A DNA stretch of 7,597 nucleotides from Mariprofundaceae bacterium (GCA_030950975.1 JAUZQL010000223.1:1-7597); one strand, 5' to 3'. Positions 1 through 6,091 are shown, counted from the stretch's first letter. Notes: generated by a model from the letters alone, not told the origin. Translations and numbers: made by a program.

Positions 1-1
1 T

Positions 2-1231
2 ACGCAAGATGGACCAACGCAATGTTGCTCCAATATTTTGAAAGATTTTCATGCGCCTTACGATGCACATGTGATTACCAAACTCAAAGAAGCTGGCGCG
101 GTTTTGGTCGGTAAAACCAATATGGATGAATTCGCGATGGGTTCATCGACTGAAACATCCGCGTTTGGTGTCTGTCGTAACCCTTGGGATACAAATCGCA
201 TTCCCGGTGGTTCTTCAGGTGGTTCGGCTTCGGCAGTTGCGGCGGCGTTAACACCTGCTGCTTTGGGTACAGATACGGGTGGCTCGATTCGTCAACCTGC
301 ATCACTGACAGGTATTACTGGGATGAAACCAACGTATGGTCGTGTATCACGCCGTGGTATTATTGCGTTTGCATCCTCTTTGGATCAAGCAGGGCCGATG
401 ACACGTACCGTCAAAGATGCCGCCATGATTACCGCTGCTATTGAAGGTCATGATGCCTTAGATTCGACCACGGTTGCAGATGCACCCCAATTGGATTGGT
501 TAAAAGCCTGTGAACAACGTGATATGAAAGGCATGAAAATTGGTATTCCCAAAGAATATTTTGTGGAAGGCATGGATGCAGACGTTCGTGCCTCTGTGGA
601 AGAAGCCTTGAAACAATGTGAAGCTTTGGGTGCTGAATTAGTTGATATTTCTTTACCCCATACTCACCTTGCAGTGGCTGCTTATTATGTCATTGCGCCA
701 TCAGAAGCGTCTGCCAATTTATCACGTTATGACAGTGTTCGATTCGGTCATCGTTGTGATAACCCTGAAGATTTATTGGATATGTACACACGCAGCCGTG
801 ATGAAGGCTTTGGTTCGGAAGTCAAACGCCGTATTTTAACAGGTACTTTTGCGCTTTCATCTGGTTATTACGATGCGTATTATTTAAAAGCACAACAAGT
901 CCGTACCTTGATTCAACAAGATTTCATCCAAGCATTTGAAAAAGTGGATGTGATTGCTACACCCACAAGCCCTATCACTGCCTTTAAAATTGGTGAAAAA
1001 ACAGATGATCCATTGACCATGTATTTATCAGATATTGATACCATCGCAGTCAACTTGGCTGGTTTACCTGGATTATCTCAACCGTGTGGTTTTGCACAAG
1101 ATTTACCCGTTGGTTTGCAATGGATTGCACCCGCTTGGCGTGAAGATGTCTTGTTAGGTGCGGCATCAGCTTATGAAGCGGCAACGGATTGGCACAAACA
1201 AGTGCCTGCGGCATTTGGAGGTGAAGTATGA
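2..1231 (+). CDS. gatA: Glutamyl-tRNA(Gln)/aspartyl-tRNA(Asn) amidotransferase subunit A, 5'-truncated by the window edge
   Basis: GatA is the glutaminase of the GatCAB complex: it hydrolyses glutamine and passes ammonia to GatB for amidation of misacylated Glu-tRNA(Gln) or Asp-tRNA(Asn) in the cytoplasm. The frame is open from base 2 (residues TQDGPTQCCSNIL lead into KDFHAPYDAH), so the TTG at 38 is an internal Leu codon, not the start. 409 residues are present against about 485 for the family; roughly 75 N-terminal residues, including the catalytic Lys, lie outside. The amidase signature is intact: counting the codon at 38 as 1, GGSSGGSA carries the cis-Ser (S59) and TDTGGSIRQPAS the nucleophile (S83), 24 residues apart as expected of amidase-signature enzymes. 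The C-terminal part holds the expected NLAGLPGLSQPCGF and PVGLQ motifs. The stop codon overlaps the gatB start (ATGA), indicating translational coupling. gatC is probably upstream but is not visible. Confidence 0.97.
   Translation, partial: TQDGPTQCCSNILKDFHAPYDAHVITKLKEAGAVLVGKTNMDEFAMGSSTETSAFGVCRNPWDTNRIPGGSSGGSASAVAAALTPAALGTDTGGSIRQPASLTGITGMKPTYGRVSRRGIIAFASSLDQAGPMTRTVKDAAMITAAIEGHDALDSTTVADAPQLDWLKACEQRDMKGMKIGIPKEYFVEGMDADVRASVEEALKQCEALGAELVDISLPHTHLAVAAYYVIAPSEASANLSRYDSVRFGHRCDNPEDLLDMYTRSRDEGFGSEVKRRILTGTFALSSGYYDAYYLKAQQVRTLIQQDFIQAFEKVDVIATPTSPITAFKIGEKTDDPLTMYLSDIDTIAVNLAGLPGLSQPCGFAQDLPVGLQWIAPAWREDVLLGAASAYEAATDWHKQVPAAFGGEV
1217..1221 (+). promoter_or_regulatory. Ribosome binding site of gatB inside gatA
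   Basis: GGAGG sits six bases before the gatB ATG at 1228, within the last codons of gatA. Together with the ATGA overlap it fixes the gatB start and suggests coupled translation that keeps the two subunits in balance. Confidence 0.8.
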
Positions 1232-2661
1232 GCTGGGAAGTTGTAATTGGACTGGAAGTCCATTGCCAAATCAATACCAAGACCAAAGCCTTTTGTGGTT
1301 GCTCAACCGCTTTTGGCTCTGAACCCAACACTCAAACATGTCCTGTTTGTTTGGGTATGCCTGGGCAATTACCTGTTTTAAATACAGTGGCTGTGGATAA
1401 AACGATTCTGACAGGTTTGGCGATTTCTGCCGACATCAATCTTGAATCCAAGTTTGATCGTAAAAACTATTTTTATCCTGATTTGCCTAAAGGTTATCAA
1501 ATTACGCAGTTTACTGTGCCTTTGGTTGAACATGGGCATATTGATATTGTCACCAAAAGTAGCGGTGCAAAACGCATTGGTGTAACACGCATTCACATGG
1601 AAGAAGATGCAGGAAAATCCATGCATGAAGGTTTGGATGCAGTATCTCATATTGATTTGAATCGTTCGGGTGTTCCTTTGATGGAAATTGTTTCTGAACC
1701 TGATATGCGTTCTTCCGATGAAGCGATTGCTTATTTAAAAAATCTACATCAAGTCATTCGCTTTTTGGGTGTCTCAGACGCTGATATGGAAAAAGGGCAG
1801 TTCCGTTGCGATGCGAATATATCGGTGCGCCGCCCCGGTGAACCGTTTGGTACACGGACTGAAATGAAAAACATGAATTCATTTCGTTTTATCAAACAAG
1901 CGATTGATTATGAAGTGATGCGTCAAATTGAAATTATTGAAGATGGTGGCGAAGTGGTGCAAGAATCGCGTTTGTGGGATTCAGTGAAGAATGAATCACG
2001 CTCAATGCGTACCAAAGAAGAAGCCAACGATTACCGTTATTTTCCAGAACCTGATTTACCGCCCTTGCGTGTATCGCAATTGGAAGTCGATAATATCAAA
2101 GCGGGTATGCCTGAGTTACCCCATCAATTGCGTGCACGCTTTGAGGCTGAGTTTGGGCTTTCAGCTTATGATGCGGATGTGTTGACACAAACACGCGAAT
2201 TATCCGATTGGTATGAAGCCTTGGTCGCAGCCCATCCTGCTGATCCCAAACGCTGTGCTAACTGGATGGCGAATGAGTTGTTGGGTCGCCTTAAAGAAAT
2301 GAATAAAGACCTTGCGCATTGTCCGATTTCTGCACAAGCCTTTGCCCAGTTATTGGATCGCATGGCGGATAGCACGATTTCAGGAAAAATCGCCAAAGAT
2401 GTCTTGGATGCCATGATGGAAACAGGCAAATCAGCAGATGTTATCATTGAAGAAAAAGGCTTGAAACAAGTCAGTGATTCAGGTGCGATTGATGCCATGA
2501 TTCAAGCGATTATGGATGAAAACCCCAATCAATTAGCAGCCTATCGTGGTGGTAAAGAAAAGTTGTTTGGTTTCTTTGTCGGTCAAGTGATGAAAGCATC
2601 CAAAGGACAAGCCAATCCTGCGGTGGTGAATCAACGTTTGAAAGAGATGTTAAAAGCTTAA
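1228..2661 (+). CDS. gatB: Aspartyl/glutamyl-tRNA amidotransferase subunit B
   Basis: GatB is the tRNA-binding, ATP-dependent subunit of GatCAB; it phosphorylates the side chain of the mischarged Glu or Asp and replaces phosphate with ammonia from GatA. At 477 residues it is full length for the family. The N-terminal catalytic cradle begins with VIGLEVHCQ and shows family motifs such as GVTRIHMEEDAGKS (about residue 116), DLNRSGVPLMEIVSEPD and YRYFPEPDLPPL. Cysteines at 23, 25, 38 and 41 (FCGC and CPVC) form a plausible four-Cys zinc site; some GatB proteins have lost the first pair. The helical middle domain and the YqeY-like tail follow from about residue 330 to the C-terminal NPAVVNQRLKEML, which contacts the tRNA elbow in known structures. 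The start overlaps the gatA stop, and a terminator follows 16 bases after the stop codon. No defects are visible. Confidence 0.98.
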   Translation: MSWEVVIGLEVHCQINTKTKAFCGCSTAFGSEPNTQTCPVCLGMPGQLPVLNTVAVDKTILTGLAISADINLESKFDRKNYFYPDLPKGYQITQFTVPLVEHGHIDIVTKSSGAKRIGVTRIHMEEDAGKSMHEGLDAVSHIDLNRSGVPLMEIVSEPDMRSSDEAIAYLKNLHQVIRFLGVSDADMEKGQFRCDANISVRRPGEPFGTRTEMKNMNSFRFIKQAIDYEVMRQIEIIEDGGEVVQESRLWDSVKNESRSMRTKEEANDYRYFPEPDLPPLRVSQLEVDNIKAGMPELPHQLRARFEAEFGLSAYDADVLTQTRELSDWYEALVAAHPADPKRCANWMANELLGRLKEMNKDLAHCPISAQAFAQLLDRMADSTISGKIAKDVLDAMMETGKSADVIIEEKGLKQVSDSGAIDAMIQAIMDENPNQLAAYRGGKEKLFGFFVGQVMKASKGQANPAVVNQRLKEMLKA

Positions 2662-2675
2662 TAAGGATTGTTAAA

Positions 2676-2718
2676 AGACACGCCATATTGAATAGTCGTT
2701 TATATGGCGTGTTTTTTT
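2676..2718. terminator. Bidirectional intrinsic terminator between gatB and the EI24-family gene
   Basis: An 11-bp perfect stem pairs ACACGCCATAT (2678-2688) with ATATGGCGTGT (2702-2712) across a 13-base loop. It is followed by a run of seven T on the + strand (2712-2718), and A-rich sequence precedes it, so it should stop gatAB transcription efficiently. On the - strand a shorter T run interrupted by C follows the same stem, so it may also end the convergent EI24-family gene, whose stop is at 2729. Confidence 0.9.
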
Positions 2719-2728
2719 CTATCCACTC

Positions 2729-3436
2729 TCATTCTAGCTGAGGTTGACTTAAAGCCACCACCGCTGCTGGAATAATTAAAATATTCAACACGGGAACCAA
2801 CATCAACACCATCGCTAATCCACCAAAACTTAACCAAAAAAGAGGTCTTTCTTTGAGTTGAGCTTTGCGTTGTTCGAAATTCCAATTTTGACGTGTGGCA
2901 GTGGTATCCATGAGTTCAAAACATAAAAAATGAATACTCGCATACGTCCAAATAATCATGGCTAAAATAGGGCCAAGAATAGGGATAAAGCTAAGCACAA
3001 AAGCAAGTATGCCCCACATCAAAAGAGTGGAAATAGGGCGAAGCGAATGGATGATGGCTGTGCTGCATTGTTGCCACCACGGTGCTGTATTTTCAGCTCG
3101 TTCAATGCCATAAAGATGTTCAGTGCGTACAGCAAGCGTATCCAACCAAGGTGCGACAGCGGCGGAAGCTAAAGCTGTAAAGCCAATAATCCCCGTTAAA
3201 CCTGCCAATGTAATGGAGATAGCCCATATCAACCATGATAGAATAAGCCAATACCAAGCATCGCCTTCAGGTAACCAAGCTTGCATCATCACATCAAACA
3301 AGAAAAACACAGCAAACAATAATGCAATCATTAACACTGCAAGAAAAGCGACTATTTTCCATAAAACAACACGTAATGACGCTTTAGAAAGTAACAGGTA
3401 AATGCCTGATAAAAGTTTAAATGAGCCTTGAAACAT
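2729..3436 (-). CDS. EI24/CysZ-family integral membrane protein
   Basis: This 235-residue inner-membrane protein belongs to the EI24 family (Pfam EI24), whose best-known bacterial member is the sulfate permease CysZ of about 250 residues. Hydrophobic segments lie at about 24-47, 61-88, 136-170 and 199-228. Family-typical sequence is clear in the C-terminal half: FIPILGPILAMIIW, then FELMD, an N-x-NF-x-x-R region, and LMLVPVLNILIIPAAVVAL, matching the CysZ pattern of FIP-x-x-G and (I/V)P-x-LN-x-x-(I/M)P. I place the start at the ATG at 3434-3436 because GAGGA lies about eight bases before it; the longer alternative at 3463 has no Shine-Dalgarno and adds nine residues unlike the family N-terminus. 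Sulfate transport is possible but unproven: many proteobacterial EI24 proteins have no tested substrate, and no cys genes are adjacent. It is transcribed divergently from the carbonic anhydrase gene. Confidence 0.88.
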   Translation of the reverse strand: MFQGSFKLLSGIYLLLSKASLRVVLWKIVAFLAVLMIALLFAVFFLFDVMMQAWLPEGDAWYWLILSWLIWAISITLAGLTGIIGFTALASAAVAPWLDTLAVRTEHLYGIERAENTAPWWQQCSTAIIHSLRPISTLLMWGILAFVLSFIPILGPILAMIIWTYASIHFLCFELMDTTATRQNWNFEQRKAQLKERPLFWLSFGGLAMVLMLVPVLNILIIPAAVVALSQPQLE

Positions 3437-3598
3437 AGCGTATTCCTCAAAGAAAATTGACATGGTAGGTGAAAGTTGATCGCTTCTATGGTTATGGCGT
3501 GAAATGGCAAGATTAAAGAAAATAAAAATTGCTTAATATTCACGCTTGGATTTAGAGGATGTTTTTATAGAGTATTGCCCATATTGAAAGAGGGAAAA

Positions 3599-3603
3599 CG
3601 AGG
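3599..3603 (+). promoter_or_regulatory. Ribosome binding site choosing the carbonic anhydrase start
   Basis: CGAGG with seven bases of spacing precedes the ATG at 3611. That ATG begins directly with a signal peptide, so it is preferred over the in-frame ATG at 3575, which would place twelve polar residues in front of the signal sequence. Confidence 0.65.
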
Positions 3604-3610
3604 TTTAACG

Positions 3611-4498
3611 ATGAAAAAAACATTTTTAACATTGGCGACGAGTGCTTTATTGGTAGCGCCATTCGCCGTGAATGCACATGAACATGAAGGGCATGGTGCA
3701 GAGCATCAATCAGTAGCAGATTCAGTGATTGCAGAACAACGTGCAGCACTTGCAAAAAATACAGCGGGCAAGGGTTTTGGCCCTCAAGCACCACGAGATA
3801 TTGATGCTGTTGAAGGTAACAATGGACGTGTTTTTAATGTGGCACCACCTTCTAAAGAAATGAACCTTTGTAATATTCATTTCCATAGAAATGCGGAACA
3901 CAAAGCTAAAGATTTTTCTGTTTATGCAGGTAATGGTAATGGCGAAGGCTACGAAAGTGGCTATAAATATTCAGGAAAATTAAGTCGGCAAGAGCTTAAA
4001 CCACTCAAACATGAAGTATGTTCTAAGCATCATGGTCATGGTGCATTGCAAGCGGGTGATACCATTGAAGTTCACTATGTGTACACCACAGCTCAAGTTA
4101 AACCCGGTCCAGGCTTAAGTTCTTGCTTAAGTAAGGATGTTATCAACAATCCTCAACTTCGTGTTGAAACACAAGTTTATGTGCTTGTGAATGATCAACA
4201 CGCCTTGAATTTTAAAGATTTAACGAAAGTTGGTAAAAACAAAGCTGGATTATATCAGGCAGTAGGTATTCCGAATAACACAGGTACGCCTGTTCAATAT
4301 GAAGGCTCTACAACAGGTCCAGGGTATGATGAAAAAGGTTCGCCTTACCAAGTGACTTGGAGTGTTCGCCCTCATGTTGCGAAGGTAAATATCAAGACTG
4401 TTGGCAAATGGTGTGAAGGGAATATCTTCGAAGAAAATCATGGTCATGGCGTAAGAAACTTGGTGAAGAACCCTGATTTATTGTCACATATCAATTAA
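3611..4498 (+). CDS. Exported delta-class carbonic anhydrase
   Basis: The 295-residue precursor starts with a classical Sec signal peptide (MKKTF, a hydrophobic stretch, probable cleavage after AVNA at residue 22), so the mature enzyme should be periplasmic or secreted. The core resembles the delta carbonic anhydrase family first described in marine diatoms (Pfam CA_like): NLCNIHFHRNAEHKA at 85-99 and EVHYVYTT at 153-160. By analogy to other zinc anhydrases, H90 and H92 (H-x-H) plus H155 are the likely zinc ligands, with E96 and H97 nearby; this assignment is mine. Four cysteines (87, 137, 172, 268) in an exported protein suggest two disulfides. The protein is unusually rich in histidine (17), including a HEHEGHGAEH stretch right after the signal peptide and GHG motifs near 142 and 278. 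Expected reaction: reversible hydration of CO2 to bicarbonate. No carbon-fixation genes are adjacent, so a role in autotrophy is inferred. Confidence 0.88.
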   Translation: MKKTFLTLATSALLVAPFAVNAHEHEGHGAEHQSVADSVIAEQRAALAKNTAGKGFGPQAPRDIDAVEGNNGRVFNVAPPSKEMNLCNIHFHRNAEHKAKDFSVYAGNGNGEGYESGYKYSGKLSRQELKPLKHEVCSKHHGHGALQAGDTIEVHYVYTTAQVKPGPGLSSCLSKDVINNPQLRVETQVYVLVNDQHALNFKDLTKVGKNKAGLYQAVGIPNNTGTPVQYEGSTTGPGYDEKGSPYQVTWSVRPHVAKVNIKTVGKWCEGNIFEENHGHGVRNLVKNPDLLSHIN

Positions 4499-4523
4499 TC
4501 GAAGTAAGTTTGAAGATTGCTAG

Positions 4524-4553
4524 AAAAGCCGCCTCATTGAGGCGGCTTTTTTT
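4524..4553. terminator. Bidirectional intrinsic terminator between the carbonic anhydrase gene and hemE
   Basis: A very stable GC-rich stem pairs AGCCGCCTC (4527-4535) with GAGGCGGCT (4539-4547) around the loop ATT, extended by flanking A and T tracts (AAA at 4524-4526 and T at 4548-4553). The + strand ends in a long T run, stopping carbonic anhydrase transcription. It begins two bases beyond the hemE stop codon on the - strand, where four T follow the stem, so it very likely ends hemE as well. Confidence 0.95.
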
Positions 4554-4555
4554 GT

Positions 4556-5623
4556 TTAAACGTGGTATTTTACAGATTCTTCACGCACAGCTTTGAAGAA
4601 TTCAATCGCATGTTCAGGTGGTACATCGGGTGTAATACCGTGTCCCAGATTAAATACATGACCATTGCCATGACCAAACTTCGCCAAAATATCTTTCACT
4701 TCAGCACGGATACGTTCTGGCTTCGCATATAACATAGTTGGATCCATATTGCCTTGCAGAGCAACACGATCGCCAATACGTCGTTTGGCTTCATCAATAT
4801 CAATTGTCCAATCTAAGCCAACCACATCACAACCTGTGTCAGCAATCGCTTCCAGCCAAGCCATGCCACCCTTGGAATACAAAATAACAGGCACTTTACG
4901 ACCATCATGTTCACGTGTCAGTTGTTGCACAATCCGTTGCATGTATTGCAATGAAAACTCATTGTAACAGCTAGTATTAAGAATACCGCCCCATGTATCA
5001 AAGATTTGTACCGCTTGCGCACCATTGGCAATTTGACCATTCAAATAAGCAGCTACGGAATCTGCCAATTTTTCAAGCAAGAGATGCATGGTTTCAGGTT
5101 CATTAAACATCATGGCTTTGACTTTAGAAAAATTCTTTGAACCGCCACCTTCAACCATATACGTTGCCAATGTCCAAGGTGAACCTGCAAAACCAATCAA
5201 GGGGACACGACCATTCAAATCACGGCGAATCATGCTTACGGCATCCATGACATAAGCAAGCTCTTGACTCGGATCATCCAATACAGGTAATTTTTCAACA
5301 TCAGCACGGCAAGAAATAGGGTCAGAAAATTTGGGACCTTCACCTGCACCAAAGCTCAATTCCATCCCCATCGCTTCTGGTACAACCAAAATATCTGAGA
5401 ATAAAATCGCAGCATCTGTTTTTATAATATCAACAGGCTGCAAAGATACCTCACTGCATAATTCAGGGGTGCGGCAAAGATTCAAAAAACCACCCGCTTT
5501 GGCACGTGTCGCACGATATTCAGCTAAATAACGACCCGATTGACGCATCATCCAAACAGGTGTGCGCTCGACATCTTGGCGCAAACATGCGCGTAAAAAT
5601 AAATCATTCTGCAATTCAGTCAT
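4556..5623 (-). CDS. hemE: Uroporphyrinogen decarboxylase
   Basis: HemE removes the four acetate carboxyls of uroporphyrinogen III to give coproporphyrinogen III in cytoplasmic haem synthesis; it needs no cofactor. The 355-residue length is typical. Signature 1 reads PVWMMRQSGRYL (22-33), with R27 and R31 as the substrate-binding arginines; the usual Ala of MRQAGR is Ser29 here. D77 in AILFSDILVVP corresponds to the catalytic Asp (D86 of human UROD). Signature 2, GFAGSPWTLATYMVEGG (144-160), carries the conserved Tyr155, and NLGHGITPDVPPEH (325-338) the conserved His328. The start is supported by AAAAAGGA (- strand, 5637-5630), six bases before the ATG. The gene is alone on its strand: divergent from the DUF2892-sqr operon and convergent with the carbonic anhydrase gene. 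The upstream leader contains unusual short ORFs and repeats, listed separately. Confidence 0.98.
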   Translation of the reverse strand: MTELQNDLFLRACLRQDVERTPVWMMRQSGRYLAEYRATRAKAGGFLNLCRTPELCSEVSLQPVDIIKTDAAILFSDILVVPEAMGMELSFGAGEGPKFSDPISCRADVEKLPVLDDPSQELAYVMDAVSMIRRDLNGRVPLIGFAGSPWTLATYMVEGGGSKNFSKVKAMMFNEPETMHLLLEKLADSVAAYLNGQIANGAQAVQIFDTWGGILNTSCYNEFSLQYMQRIVQQLTREHDGRKVPVILYSKGGMAWLEAIADTGCDVVGLDWTIDIDEAKRRIGDRVALQGNMDPTMLYAKPERIRAEVKDILAKFGHGNGHVFNLGHGITPDVPPEHAIEFFKAVREESVKYHV

Positions 5624-5639
5624 CTCAAATCCTTTTTAA

Positions 5640-5699
5640 TCACAATGAACCCACAAAATCACAAAAAGGGCACAAAGTAATTTTATAAAGTTCAAACAT
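5640..5699 (-). other. Possible 19-codon leader ORF with a CPFC motif directly before hemE
   Basis: On the - strand an ATG at 5699 opens MFELYKITLCPFCDFVGSL and stops at 5640, immediately before the hemE Shine-Dalgarno. The Cys-x-x-Cys and the E-L-Y-x-x-x-x-CPFC pattern recall the N-terminus of a glutaredoxin, so it could be a leader peptide, a gene remnant or chance. There is no strong ribosome binding site for its ATG, and a possible -10 element (TATAAA) lies inside it, which would argue against translation. I call it only as a candidate. Confidence 0.25.
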
Positions 5700-5708
5700 A
5701 TCAAACAA
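5682..5708 (-). promoter_or_regulatory. hemE: Weak candidate promoter of hemE
   Basis: On the - strand TTGTTT (5708-5703) and TATAAA (5687-5682) are separated by 15 bp, shorter than the usual 17. The predicted transcript would start near 5675 and give a leader of about 50 bases. The match is poor enough that another promoter further right is equally possible. Confidence 0.25.
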
Positions 5709-5741
5709 CTTCTATATGCCAAATATGGGCTTCATTTGCTT

Positions 5742-5754
5742 TGTCATTTTGACA
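5742..5754. repeat. Operator-like inverted repeat TGTCA-N3-TGACA in the hemE/DUF2892 spacer
   Basis: TGTCA (5742-5746) and TGACA (5750-5754) form a perfect 5-3-5 inverted repeat. It lies in the divergent spacer, upstream of the weak hemE promoter candidate and about 55 bases left of the DUF2892-sqr promoter. The size and symmetry fit a dimeric regulator site, but I cannot name the regulator. Confidence 0.35.
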
Positions 5755-5779
5755 TGTTCTGGCATCCGTTCCAGCCGAT

Positions 5780-5803
5780 AAAAAAACACTGTGCCAACAG
5801 TGT
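5780..5803 (-). terminator. Leftward intrinsic terminator with no obvious gene in front of it
   Basis: Read on the - strand, ACACTGT (5803-5797), loop TGGC and ACAGTGT (5792-5786) form a 7-bp stem followed by seven T (5786-5780), the shape of an intrinsic terminator. No leftward gene ends here: hemE begins 157 bases further left and the flanking gene to the right runs the other way. It may be an attenuator in a long hemE leader, the end of a small RNA, or insulation against antisense transcription from the sqr promoter region. Confidence 0.5.
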
Positions 5804-5809
5804 GATATT

Positions 5810-5839
5810 TTGTCATAGACATATTCCATCTTATATATT
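5810..5839 (+). promoter_or_regulatory. Candidate sigma-70 promoter of the DUF2892-sqr operon
   Basis: TTGTCA (5810-5815) and TATATT (5834-5839) each match the consensus at five of six positions, with 18 bp between them, in a strongly AT-rich stretch. Transcription would begin near 5846, about 40 bases before the DUF2892 start. An inverted repeat overlaps the -10 end and the predicted start site, a good place for repression. Confidence 0.45.
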
Positions 5840-5856
5840 ATTATTCGCTAATAATA
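5839..5856. repeat. Inverted repeat at the predicted start site of the DUF2892-sqr operon
   Basis: TATTATT (5839-5845) and AATAATA (5850-5856) are perfect inverted copies around CGCT. The site begins at the last base of the candidate -10 box and covers the predicted transcription start. An AT-rich palindrome in this position is what a repressor such as an ArsR-family sulfide sensor would use; the regulator identity is inferred only from the sqr context. The surrounding AT-richness makes a chance palindrome possible. Confidence 0.35.
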
Positions 5857-5874
5857 TGATATAATAAATATAAA

Positions 5875-5881
5875 AAGGAGG
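5875..5881 (+). promoter_or_regulatory. Strong ribosome binding site of the DUF2892 gene
   Basis: AAGGAGG, a perfect Shine-Dalgarno, sits six bases before the ATG at 5888. It is stronger than those of hemE or the carbonic anhydrase gene and suggests high translation. Confidence 0.8.
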
Positions 5882-5887
5882 CTAGAT

Positions 5888-6091
5888 ATGAAAGGAAATC
5901 TCGGAGGTATTGATCGTATCGTTCGATTACTTGCTGGTGTGGCACTGATTGCAGGAGGATTCTTAGCAGGTATCGAAGCACCTTGGAATGATGTGGCAAT
6001 GGGAGCAGGAGTAGTCTTTCTTGTAACATCAATGATTAAATTTTGCCCACTTTATAAAATTTTGGGTATCAATAGTTGCCCACGTTCATAA
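5888..6091 (+). CDS. DUF2892 (YgaP-like) small membrane protein
   Basis: This 67-residue protein matches the DUF2892 / YgaP-type transmembrane family: an N-terminal N-x-G-x-x-D-R-x-x-R segment, two hydrophobic helices (about 14-29 and 35-50) and the conserved ending KFCPLYKILGINSCPR. The two cysteines (53 and 64) are family hallmarks and lie at the membrane edge after the second helix. In E. coli YgaP this domain is fused to a rhodanese sulfurtransferase; standalone copies have no proven function. Here it is the first gene of a probable operon with sqr, 78 bases downstream on the same strand with no terminator between, so a role in sulfide or sulfane-sulfur handling at the inner membrane is a reasonable inference. 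Start and reading frame are secure from the perfect Shine-Dalgarno. Confidence 0.9.
   Translation: MKGNLGGIDRIVRLLAGVALIAGGFLAGIEAPWNDVAMGAGVVFLVTSMIKFCPLYKILGINSCPRS

Noticed and set aside
38..40. TTG at 38 as the start codon of gatA.
   Set aside because: The frame stays open to base 2 and the upstream residues (TQDGPTQCCSNIL) continue the family alignment; about 75 residues are missing because of the window edge.
3437..3463. ATG at 3463 (- strand) as the start of the EI24-family gene.
   Set aside because: No Shine-Dalgarno precedes it, while the ATG at 3436 has GAGGA at proper spacing; the extra nine residues do not look like the family N-terminus.
3575..3610. ATG at 3575 as the start of the carbonic anhydrase gene.
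   Set aside because: It would put twelve residues in front of a clean signal peptide; the ATG at 3611 has its own ribosome binding site.
5749..5754. Perfect TTGACA as a -35 box on the + strand.
   Set aside because: No -10 element occurs at 15-19 bp downstream; the nearest candidate (GATAAA) is about 22 bp away.
5757..5776. TGGCAT...CCAGC as a sigma-54 promoter for the DUF2892-sqr operon.
   Set aside because: The -12 element does not match TTGC and the GG-to-GC spacing is off by one; a sigma-70-like promoter lies closer to the gene.
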